DNA of 64,000 nt from Xiphias gladius (Eukaryota; Chordata; Actinopteri; Istiophoriformes; Xiphiidae). A program made the position numbers and the translations under genes. The notes beneath the pieces were generated by a model that worked only from the letters and a program-made list of their open reading frames with translations, did not search any database and had not been told where the DNA came from. The stretch spans positions 6,804,521 through 6,868,520 of the forward strand of contig NC_053418.1 of NCBI RefSeq assembly GCF_016859285.1, written 5' to 3'. Positions 1-12,100 of the stretch are shown here, piece after piece; position 1 is the first letter of the stretch; every line of letters begins with the position of its first letter.

Positions 1-120
1 CTGTTTCTTTCTATGTGTTGCTTCAAACCAGTCTTATTGTTTTAGAGCATTAAAATTTGAGGTTATTGCAGCAGATATCTTACATACACGTGTCCTTTTC
101 CTCATCTCCTCTGGTTTGAG

Positions 121-3100
121 TCACAGTCAGATCCACCCTGAAGAATCCCACAAACCAAACTCCATTACCTCACCTGAAGAAACCTGAAACTGCTGCTTTT
201 CATGCTGAAGCTGCTACAGATGTCCCCCTTCTCCAAAAAGAAATCCTCTCTGACATGTCTCAGAACACCTTCCTGATGCACACTGTCAACACAAACAATA
301 AGGGAGTAAAACCTACAAGCTTGATATTTTCAAAACCTGCCACGGCCGCCAACACCAAAAATGAAACCTCCGACGAGAGGTTCTCAGAAGTCGCAGCCAC
401 GTCTTCTGCCTGTAAGAGTGACACCAGTACAGGTGGAGACAACTGTAACAACAAGCTGACTGTGTCCTCCGGACTGAATATCCGAGACAATCGCAGAGGT
501 CTGCCGGTTACCAGACATCCACCAGAGAAGGACCTCGACCCTCTGTCCACCTTCATGATACTAAGATCCCAGCAGACGGCTCCAGACACTGCAGCGCCTC
601 AGAGCTCAGCCAGCGCTCCAGGTACAGACTCTGCTGCTGCTGTGGCTATTTGGGTGATAATGACTGAACAGATGACGCATTTATCAGTCTGTAATGATGA
701 ATTACAATAGCCTAGTTTTTTTTTTTTTTTTTAAAGCTTCTGTTTTTGGTATTTTGCCTAACGTGATAGTTGACAATCTAGAGTGAAACAGGAAGCAGAG
801 GCAGAGCGAGGGCTATGAAATCCAACAAGCGTCCCTTGGCTTGGAATCAAAGAATGGACGGTGCAGTTGTGTTGTATGCCCTCAACCATTTGGCCACGGG
901 ACGCCCTAGGTATTAATATATTCAGTTGAGATACCATCACATTATCCTTGAAAAAAAAAATCAACATTACCTGGACATATTGTTTAAAAAAAAAAAAAAA
1001 AAAAGTTTTTCAGGTTGAACCTAACTTTTTCAAGATTTTTGAGACATTTTCATCAATGTTTTTTTTTTTTTTTAAAGATTTTTTTGTCGTTTAGGTAAAA
1101 CAGAAATACAGTATGCACGGAGTAACATTGCTGAAGTTCTAGTCTATGTGGGATTTCAATTTTTTGTTAAAAACTATGGCACCACTTGGTGGTTATATCA
1201 AAAATGTGGCCACCAGATCTGGGGACACAGATTGCCCAGATTTTCCCAGGAAATGTTTCATTTTTGTATAAACAAATCTCATGCCAGCAGATTTATTTAA
1301 AAGACCCTATCATTGATATTGAAAATACATATGAAGATAAAGTTCTGGGCAAATGTTTTAGACCCTGAAAGTAGAGTGAGGATGTGTTCAAAACTAATAT
1401 CATGAATAGTTTTTGTTTATCAATTAACTTAATACAAACTGAAGTAAACAGGAAAAACCTAAATCAAATAAATATTCGATGTATCCACCCATTACCCTTT
1501 TAAAAACAGTACCAGTTCTCCTTGGTACACTTGCACACGGTTTTCCGGGTAGGTTGTTCCTGGAAAACTTCATATAATCCCAGACTGACTCCATGAGGCT
1601 GAAATCAGGGCTTTGCGTGTATACGTGTATGTGTTTTGCAAGACTTGAATGACTTTATGAATATTGACCTTTAAAAAATAAAACTCAACCGTCAGCAATG
1701 TTGCCCCAAAATTTAAACATTTATGAAGTTCAAGACACTTCGATACTTACCTTACTGTACTCATGATGTAATGACTTGTTCATATCACACACTGTAATCT
1801 CATTTCTTCCTCTTGTTATCAGCACCAAAGGTGAACCGGGAAACACCACGGTGTGAGCTGCAACCCCCTGCGGAGCAGATACAGAGATCAGACAGGAGGC
1901 CAAGATATATGAGTGATGCTGTGACAGGAAATGCTACCAGAGAGCAGGAAGCATCTGGTCAGTCAGAAGGTCAACTCATCAGTCATCCTGTCAGTCAGTT
2001 GAACCCTCTGGAGAGACAGGACAGCAGAGTAATACAGGTCCGAGCTACAGGTACGAGATATTTACAATACCCTGACATAAAACTTAATGTAAAAACATGT
2101 ACGGTTTTGTGATCTTGGTATTTTATTTTCCATTTTAACAGACTTTTACTAGACTAAATTTCACACTTTGTTATTCTTACGTTCATTTGATGGTTGCTAT
2201 TTTTTATGTAAGTTTTACATATACAATAAGCTTATACAACATGCATTGTTAGAGGTTATTACACATTATATATTTCGGAACCAAAAACAATACAAAAACA
2301 CTTAAAGACAACTCAAGTTTAATGGATTAGAATTGAGTCCTCTAAGTGACAAATCTTTAAACAAAAAAAGTACTTTTGATTGTTGTGTACATTTTGCTGC
2401 TAATACTTAATTAATTAGTAAAGTCCAATAAAAATTTTAAATGCAGTACTTTTAATTTGAAGTATTATTTCCCAATTATGTTAAAGCTACTTTTCTCAAT
2501 GACCAAACTGAATTGTAGTACGGTATCTGTGTTGGAGAAAAGGATGGAAAAGATGACTCAAATGGCGTTTTAAGTTTGTTTTTTTTTAAACCTCCGTGCT
2601 CTTGCTCCCTTGCAGACAGCCAGCTGCGTGCCTACTGTGAGCTGCTGGCCCTCGCTCAGCCTCTTTTGAACTCTGCCAGACAGCTGGGGCTCAACTTCCC
2701 AGTGCGGGGAGACTTCAGCTGCCTGGCCCCCGATCAAACACACTTCTTCCTCAAACAGCAGGAGAAGGCACTCTGCAGGATGCATGCACAGAGCACAGAG
2801 CTGGTCAGAGGTATGAATTGTAATTTGAATGATGCTTTAACACATTTGTATGACTTTATTTATGGCTTGAAATGTACTACCCCCTGAGCACTTTATTAGG
2901 AACACCATACTAATGCTGGGTACGGCCTCCTTTTGCTCTCAAAACTGCCTCAGCTCTTTGTGGCACAGATTCCTCAAGATGTTGGAAACATTCCTTTGAG
3001 ATTCTGGTCCATGTTGACATGACTGCATCTAATCATTATTGCAGATTTGTCAGCTGTACATTCATGCTATGAATCTCCCATTCTACCACATCCCAAAGGG

Positions 3101-6100
3101 GTTCTACTGGATTCAGATCTGTTGACTGAGGAGGCCACTGAAGTGTACTGCACTCCATCCAGTTTGAGACGACTTTTGCTTTGTGACATTGTGCATTATC
3201 ATGCCGGAAGTAGCCAGTAGAAGATGGTAGATTGTGGCCATAAAGGGATGCACATGGTCAGCAACAATACTCAGACAGGCCGTGGCATCCAAACCATTAT
3301 TGACTGGTATTACGGGGCCCACACTATGCCAAGAAAACATTCCCCACGCCATTAAACCACCACCACCGACCTGGACTGTTGACACAAGGTTGGGTCCATG
3401 AAATCATGCTGTTGGCGCCATATTCTGACCCTGCCATCTGCGTGCCTCTGCAGAAATCCAGATACATCAGACCAGTCTATGTTTTTCCCTTCCTCAACTG
3501 TCCAGTTTTGGTGAGCCAGTGCCCACTGCAACCTCAGATTTTTGTTCTTGGCCGACAGGAGGGGAACCCGACTTGAGCCTCTGCTGTTGTAGCATATCTG
3601 CCCAAATGTTCAGCATGTTGTGCATTCTGAGATGCTTTTCTGCTCACCACAGTTATAAAGAGTGGTTATCTGAGTTACTGAAGCCTCACTTTCAGCTCCA
3701 ACCAGTCTGACCATTCTCCTCTGATGAAGAGGAACACCCAACAAGGTTTTTCCGTTCTCAGAACTCCCAGCCGCTCACTGGATGCTTTTTTATTTATTTG
3801 TTTATTTTTTTTACCCTTTCTGAGTAAACTCTAGAGACTGTTGTGTGTGAAAGTCCCAGGAGATCAGCTGTATCAGAAGCACTCAAACCAGCCAAACTGA
3901 CACCAACAGTCATGCCACAGTCAAAGTCACCGAGATCACATTTTTTCCCCTGTTCTGCTGTTCCATGTGAACATCAAGTGAAGGTCCAGTCCTGTATTTT
4001 GTAGGATTTTTATGCACTGAACTGCTGCCACATGGATGATTGGATAATTGCATGAATAAGCAGGTGCATAGGTGTTCCTAATAAAGTGCTCAGTGAGTGT
4101 ATGTTGTAGTATGCAGTTATTAATACATTAAACCTGCATTTAAAAGCTGTAAATTCCCATTGTGTTTGAATGCAGATCAGGAACTGCTTTTCAACCAGGC
4201 GGCTCTGATTCATGTGCTGGTGACATTCAAGGAGCTGCTGCTGAAGTGCGACCTCTGTACTGCATTGGGTCAGTTTAAGCTGCCATCACGCCTGCAGATT
4301 GACTGTAAAGCCCATAAAAACCTGGTTTCAAATCTTACGTCTTTCTCTGACATCGATTTAAGTATTGCTGAACTCTGCTGGTCCCAAAAAGTCTTGAAAG
4401 CATTTAATTTGGTTTCCTTGAAAAAAGGCCTTAGAAGGTATTAAGAAGTCTTGAATTTAATTTTAAAAAGGTTTTAAATATTTTCTCTTACCTGCACTAA
4501 CATTGGTTATAAACGGTTTTTGTGTCTGTTTTGTGAGCTGTGGGAAGACGCTGTACACCTATAAACTAAAAGTGAGACTGGTGTGACAGCGGATTGTGCT
4601 GCAGGAGGCTGTTCAGTCCTGTTTTCGTGGAGTTTCAGTCAGCGCCATCAGACCTGTAGCAAACACTGTCATTTCTGCTGCTACAGCAGCTATGAAGCTT
4701 ATCGCTTCATTATGGGAAAATGTTGATTTCAGCAAAAATGTAAATGGACTGAAATTTATTAATTACTTTTCACTGGTTAATACATCCATTTTCTGCTGCT
4801 TATCCAGGTCGTGTTAAATAATTTATCATTAGGAATTATTATTATATACTGCTGGGAAGTATAGAAAAAAGGTTATAAGATGATAAAATAATTCTAGGCC
4901 ATCATGTGCTTGCTGGTTTTCCATCAAACTTTCATACTTTGGCCTGGGTACTAAATTGCTTTCTCTGTGATATTAAAAAGGTTGTAAGAAGTCTGAAATT
5001 TAACTTGATGAACTCCGTAGAAAACCCTAAACAAAGTGCACACCATAAAGTGATATTTACAGCCATCTCCTTGTGCTCTATAGAGTACCTGGCTAAGGCA
5101 GCTGAGGCGTGTGCGGAGCAGAGTCTGGAGCAGCTGGTGAAGAGGCTGCAGATCATCCTCTTCCTCAGTCACAAGAACCAGGAGTCTGACCTCAAACTGC
5201 AGGAGCTGCAGCAGCTGCTGGCTGCGTGGCTGCTGAGCAGGAAAGGACAGAACAACACGGAAAAAGTTAGTGTTCACAACAAGAGAAGAGCTGTACCTCT
5301 TTTTTTGTTTGCGTAATGAATTGTGTACAAATTGTGTAACATATTGCAACTCAGTTACTGAAATGTTGAACGGTTAGTCAAGAATATGACGTAAAATGGA
5401 TGAAAGGCATTAAAAGTATGTTATTTTATCCACAAATCATTAATGATCGTACTCACACTATCTACCAAGAAAATCCAAGTTTTCATTTTACCACCTACTT
5501 TTGTTCTGTTTTCCCAGCACTCATAATGTTTCAGTGCTTATTTTGCAACACTTGATATGATCCTGGATGTCTCTCTCTAGATTCTTGTCATTACATCAGT
5601 TGACTCTGACGACAGCAGATCTGTAATCATCAACAGCTTGAGCCAAGTGGCCGGTGAGCAACTCTTGACCTCTTTGAGCCACGTCACTCTAATCAACTCC
5701 AGTTATTTTAGATTTCGTCCAGTGTGAATAAAAACACATTAAAAGCACCACTAGTGAACTAAGCCACTGGCAAGCCAAAGCAACTGCTTCTATCTACAGT
5801 GTTTTTGCTAAATCGCCCGTGACAGCACTTCATAAAAACACGATAATGCAGCGGCCGTACAGTTGAGTAGGTTCATGTTTTCTATTCTCTCAGGTGCAGC
5901 TGTAACTGCAGTTTGTCCTGAGGAGAACAAGAGCAAACTTAACGGTGCCAGGGTGGTCAGCAGGTAAAGTTGTACACTTGTTTATAAATTTAGTTCAACC
6001 AGCAGATTCCATGATCCTTGTTTTTAAAATCTCCAGTTATTTGTTCCGCTCTTTCATTTCAAAAACACTAAGACATTAAATTATGTACATTTAAATAAAC

Positions 6101-9100
6101 ATTTAGTAAAACTGAGGTGTACTAAAACTAGTATATGATCATTAAATTTTGAATGGAGGACTTTTACTTGTAGTAAAGTATCATTATGCTGTGCACTACT
6201 ACTATTACTCAAGGAAAGGATCTTTATGCTTCTTCCACCACTGTATTTCAGAATATTCCTCGGAAATCACGCCTAGTTTTTGTGGTGGTAACTCCATATC
6301 TTGGCACTAAGAAAATACAAACAACACATTTATAGGTGTTGCTATTTAGTGTGCCAGTGTTCCTTTGTTTTATTTTATGAATGTTCAGTAAAAACTAGGT
6401 CCTTCTTCAAGCAAAAATATGAGACAAATTTGTTTTCAGAGCACTGTGACTTTCATCCCACTATATGAAAAAGTAACAAGAGCGCCTGGAGTAACTGTTA
6501 ATTGTTCCACTGTGGTAAAGGAAATATTTGAAGCTCCTGCGCTATGTTGAACAAAGTGTTGTTTTCACACTCCCATCCTGTTCCACCAGTGTGTGTGACA
6601 GTGTGTGCGTGGTGGTGTATGAGCAGCATATAGGCCCCGACTTCCCCTGGAACAGTTTCTGTCTGGTGGTGGAGTACGACCATCCAGGCCAGTCTCCGTG
6701 GTCCACAGTCTGCAGAGAGAGGAGCGTCAGTCACCTCGCCTACATCACCAGCATCTCTGACACTGGTCTGCTGCCATCAAATACATATTTTTCACACTCT
6801 GTGCAGTAATGTTTAATAAACTTTCTTTTTTTCTAAACTTTTTTTTTTTTTTTTTTCCCCGAAAAGAGAAGGAGAAAGTGTCTTGGTGCCTGGAAGATAA
6901 GGTGCCTTATGTGTTGCTTGTGACAGAGGGGCTTCTTAACTGTCCACTGCTGCTACAGACACTTGAGTCAGGGTAAATTCTCAAATTCATCCAGTTGAGT
7001 CTAATTACATCACATCCATCTTAGTATTTATACTAGGGACGTCGCAATACCAGAAATTTAAGAGTCGGCCAAATACTAGGTCCAAAATTCTCAATACCAA
7101 ATTTAATACCACAGTGCGCGCACACGCACACTCGTCTTTCTGTAGTTACAAGGACACTCATTGACGTAATGCATTCCCTGGCTCCTTACCCTAAACCAAA
7201 CCTAATTCTAACCTGAACTCTAAAACCCAGCCTTAATCCTCAAACAGCCCTTTGAAGTTGCGAAGACTGTGTCCTCACAAGGATGGTTTCGAGCAAAAAT
7301 CTTTCACACAGCCATAGAAAGATGTGTACACACACACACACACACTTTCATATAATGGTTCTTAAGAGCTAAAACTAACAATTGTGTTATCAGTTAATCT
7401 GTCAGTGTTTTTTATTTTTATTTTTTAAAATCGTTTTAGTCTTTAAAATAATAATAATGAAGCGTATGTGTACAGCACTTTTCAAAACCAATGCTTTACA
7501 CTCATCAAAACAATAAAAAAACAAAGATGAGAAATAAAATCCAAAAGGCAGAAACCAGCGTTCGAGACATAAGATAAAAATCTAAAATGCACAGCGTATA
7601 AAACATAATCAGATGTCAAGCATACAAGACATAAAAGTCATTCATAGGCCTTGAAGGTTGGTAAAAGTAATCAGTAAGATCTTAAAATCTAAAAAAATAC
7701 GGGTAGCCAGTGTAATGATGCTGAAAATGGAGTAGTGTGTTCTTTTCTCCTGGTTGGAGCCTGTTGTGTGATTTCTCAATCTTTTAGCCAGTTGTAGTGA
7801 TCCAGTCATGAGGAGAGAAAGACGTGTATTACAATTTCTGCATCTTTAAAACTTAAAATTGATAGAATCTTGGGTAGAGTTAATAGATCATAAAAACAGG
7901 ACAGGACAAGCTTACTGACATGATATTCAACACTGGGGCCAGAATCAAAAAATACAGCTATTCTTTTTTTGTTATTATTATTAAAATATAAGAAAATAGT
8001 GAAAAATTCTCATGTGATGTCTTTAAATGTCTTTTTTTTTTTTTCTGACCAACAGTCCATATCCCAAATATGTTCAATTTACAGTGATATGAAATAGAAA
8101 ACCAAGAAATCAGAAAGAGAATAGTTTATTAAATCAAAACCATTAATCAAAATTGTTACCGATTAATTTTCTGGCAATCAAATGACTGATTCATTGTTGA
8201 AGCTTTAGTGGTTACACTAGGTTCTCTCGCAAAGAAAGTCTTATCTTACCCCCAGAGAGACATGTTGAGGATAATTCTCTCCAAAACAAATATCACAGTC
8301 AGCTTTTTAAAAAGAATGTTTCCACCATACTGGCCGGTGATGATAACTTATCATTTAAATGCCGTATGGTGAGAAGTGTGTCTGTGTGTGTGTTGTGGTA
8401 CAGGTTTAATATAACTGTGCTGGAGAGGAGCCACTGTCCGTCCTTGAAGATGCTCGGAGGGACCCGTCACTACGCTGTGATCACAGTGGATGAAAGCACA
8501 GCTATCGTCATTCAGGTACCGGGAACAGGAGATGCCTGCTGCATCCTTCGAAGGACACAAATCGGCTACGATGCTGGATTAACTCAGCGTTTTTATACTG
8601 AGGAGACGCTGAAAAAAATAAAATCTCTGCCCTGAAAGCAATAAGTTGCGGTAAATTCTCAAATATATTTACCTCCGTGGCAGAGAGAACTTTCTTTATT
8701 TCTAATTTTTCCTGTTCCCCAGTTAATGCTAAATCCAAACTTCCTCTGTGTCTACCTGTTGTCCTGATGAATTCAGCATAATGTCCATTTCCACATCACT
8801 AATTCATCAGCAGTTACGTCGGGCGTTCCACTTTGCCTTCTTCCCTGAATGATGTGAAGCACTTTCTCCTGACTTTTCACATTAAAATTGACTATCTGTA
8901 CAGCATACGACACCCTCTATCCTCTGACTCTCCTGAAAATAATCCTTTAACGGGGAAAAAGCTGAAGAAATCTCAGGAGGAGAAGTAGAGGAGGGATCCC
9001 TCTTCCAGGGCAGACAGACATGCAGTTGATATCGCGGTTACAGAATAGATAAGCATAATAAAATTACAGTATGGACAATCAGGATGACAAAATTAGAGTG

Positions 9101-12100
9101 TAAACATATATGACCGTGTGTGTGTGTGTGTGTAGGAGCAGGATGAACTTTGTCAGGAAGGAGCCGGTGAGGGACTGGTGATGAGGCTGACCGCGCTCTC
9201 TCTTCAGTACAGCTGCTGTTGGCTCATCCTGCACTGCCCGGACATCCAGGGAGGAGGGTCAGAGTACACACACACACACACACACGGACACGCACATGTG
9301 ATACACACAGGCTCACTATCCAATCTTCTGGTCTGTGCGATGGCAGATTTTCCAGCGAGGCCTACGCTAACTTGGTGTTGGTTTATTCATCCCTGGTGCT
9401 GTTCGGGATGAAGTCCAAGGATCTAGATGTCAAGGTAGAACACGTAACTGTTCATGTCTTTCAACAATACTCTTACGTCCTTCGTTAGAGCCATTTAATT
9501 TTTTGCTGATGTGTAGACAAGGGGGCAGAATCCCCTAGTGGCCTTATCGAAAGCTACCTTACCTTTAGCTGCATTGGTGGGGGCGTGTTGGTTCACATAC
9601 TGGTTAGACAGTGAAATACAATCCAGGAAGTCCAGTTTGAGGAACAGATTGATGTGTTTAAAGGCTAATGTAGTTCAGTGAAAAGTGCTGTCTTTTTAGG
9701 TACTGATAGTGTCAGAAATCTTGGAAATTGCCAAGTGGATCAGTCAGATCTGCTTCCACAGCCTGATGTCCAGTGACAGGGATCCTCACATCTACCTGAA
9801 CAGAGACTGGCTGACCGTGACGCCTTCACAGGTGACCACGACATCACAAAAACCAAACCTCGGCAGAGGAAACCATCCAAGAAAAGGCACAGGTTTCACT
9901 GTTTGGATGCTGTCGTGTTTTGGCTCCATCCACAAGAGGAAGTTTTTGGTTTTTATCTTAGTTACATAGATTGGTCTACTATGTGGCGTAGAGGGGTTTC
10001 TTTTAGTTTTATTTAACACTTCAGTTGTACTCATGCAGGATAACGGCATAGTAAATGCCTGAAGGGACCTCTGCTGTGCTTCCCCAACGTCATATAATTA
10101 GTAGACACAACATACTGTCTTATTTCTGCACTGATGATACACCTTTATATCTGCCTGTCAACCCTACTGATTATTGTAGTGTGGCTGCCCTAAAAGACTG
10201 CTTTAATGATATTAGATGTCATGTAACTCTCTTCAGTTTAATGAGGACCAGACAGAAATAATCATATTTGCACCTCCCAGCCCGACAGTTGGAAACTTGA
10301 CCTCATGCCAACCAATAACAAGACGAAATTTGGGAGGTATTTTTGATTCAGATCTGAACTTTGAAAACCAAGTCACTCAGTCCTGTTTTAATCAGTTGAG
10401 AAACAACACCAAACCATTTCTGTCTGCCGTTGACCCGGAGAAAGTTCTCCATACCTTCATTTCATCCCATCTGGACTACGTAAAGAAAGCATGAAATCAT
10501 CTCCAATTAGTCCGGTTGATGTGCTTCCCATTTCTTCCAGAAGTTCAAATTGGATTAGCTCTGCGCTGTGTCTCGGACCTGTTAAGCCCATACGTACCTA
10601 CAAGCCTGCACGACTAGTTCAGCAGAAGAATCTCTCCCCACAGCTCTTAAGTCTAGACATGCAACCAAAGCTGACCTTTTGTTTGCTCTCATGGCAACTA
10701 AAACTGCAGAATTAATTACCGTTTACATTCTGCACAGCTACTTCTACATTTTCTAAAAAGGCACCTTTATAAACTATTTTTAACTGACTTGTACGATTTT
10801 ATATCTCCTGGATAATATTTTATCATTTTTATGTCCTTTATCTAGTTTTACTGGATAATTTTATCACTGTAGCTCATGCCCTTTGTAACTGTTCAGAAAA
10901 TTGCTATAAAAATAAAAGTTATGATTAACATAGGTTATAAAACAAACAAACACCGAATGTCTACAACCTAACAACACTGTGTGTGCCTTTCATTTAACCC
11001 CCGAAGTCTTTGAGTTTGAGTGCTCCTGTGTGACCTTCAAGATTTATTTTTTTTCTTTCCCTACAGGAGGAAAAGAGTCTGTTGCAGTTCCCATGTTTTA
11101 ACCCTCTGGTTAGTCAGCTAATGCTGAGGCGAGCGCCGTCCTTCCAGTGGCTCCTGGGGGCCTCTCTGTCTCAGCTGAAGGCGCTCCTCCCTGAGGTGCC
11201 ACATGAAGTCCTCAAGGTGATCCAGTGCATATCACTACACTTAAATATGCCGGAAATATGCAGTACATTTCTTTTTTAATACGGTTTATGAAGGGATTAG
11301 CACTTTTTCACAGAAGACAGTTTGACATGTAACGGTAAACAAAGCACAGGTAAAAAAAGAAAGAAAAAAACAATTAAGCTAAGTTCTATTTAGCTGCTTC
11401 AGTTTCAGGGTCTTGGTATTGTTCTTGCTGGCTTGCTGTCACCATACATTTGACAAAATGTGTATAGATACCTATAACAGGGAAATCCTCCTCCTGGGAG
11501 AGATTATCAAAATACTTTCAATTTAAAATCTGTAAAAGAAGAGTAAGATCTGTTCATCACACTTAGAAAACAATTGTTCCAAAATAGAGGGCCTCCCTCC
11601 TTCGAAGGAAGTTGACGTCGCCGGACTTTTTGATCAAAGACCCAGATATTTTCTAAAGTAGTTTCTTAATCTTTTGGACTGATGGAGTTTCATGCCAACG
11701 CAAGCCGTAGAAGAGCTCCAACCGGAAAAATAAGCTCCTTAAACTTCACAGCTCTACTGTGAGGGTCAGGTCATGCACATGTGACTATAAAATTACATCC
11801 ACGACTGCCTGAACTACACCAGGGCTCCAGTAGTGTGTCAAAATTAACACATGCCAGATTTCTCTGCTGTGTGAACAATAAACTCAGTTTTTATCAGCTA
11901 AAGCAAACTGAATCTTTTCAGTGACAGTTAAGCATTTTATTAGCCTCTTTTTCTGTTCTTGGTTTTAGCTGTTCTGCGACACCACCTCCCTCTATACACT
12001 GAACACAGACCCCAACCAGCCAGAGTCTCGGACGGTCGTCGCTGAGACAAAGCAACAAACCCCCCCCCATCCACAGCCCCCCACCAACCCACAGCCAGAG

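Noticed and set aside
260-589. Long minus-strand open frame over the first SHOC1 exon
   Set aside because: It is the antisense shadow of a coding exon; the plus frame carries SHOC1 motifs and splice sites.
3113-3385. Possible host gene on the minus strand
   Set aside because: The protein is a decayed Tc1 transposase within matching inverted repeats.
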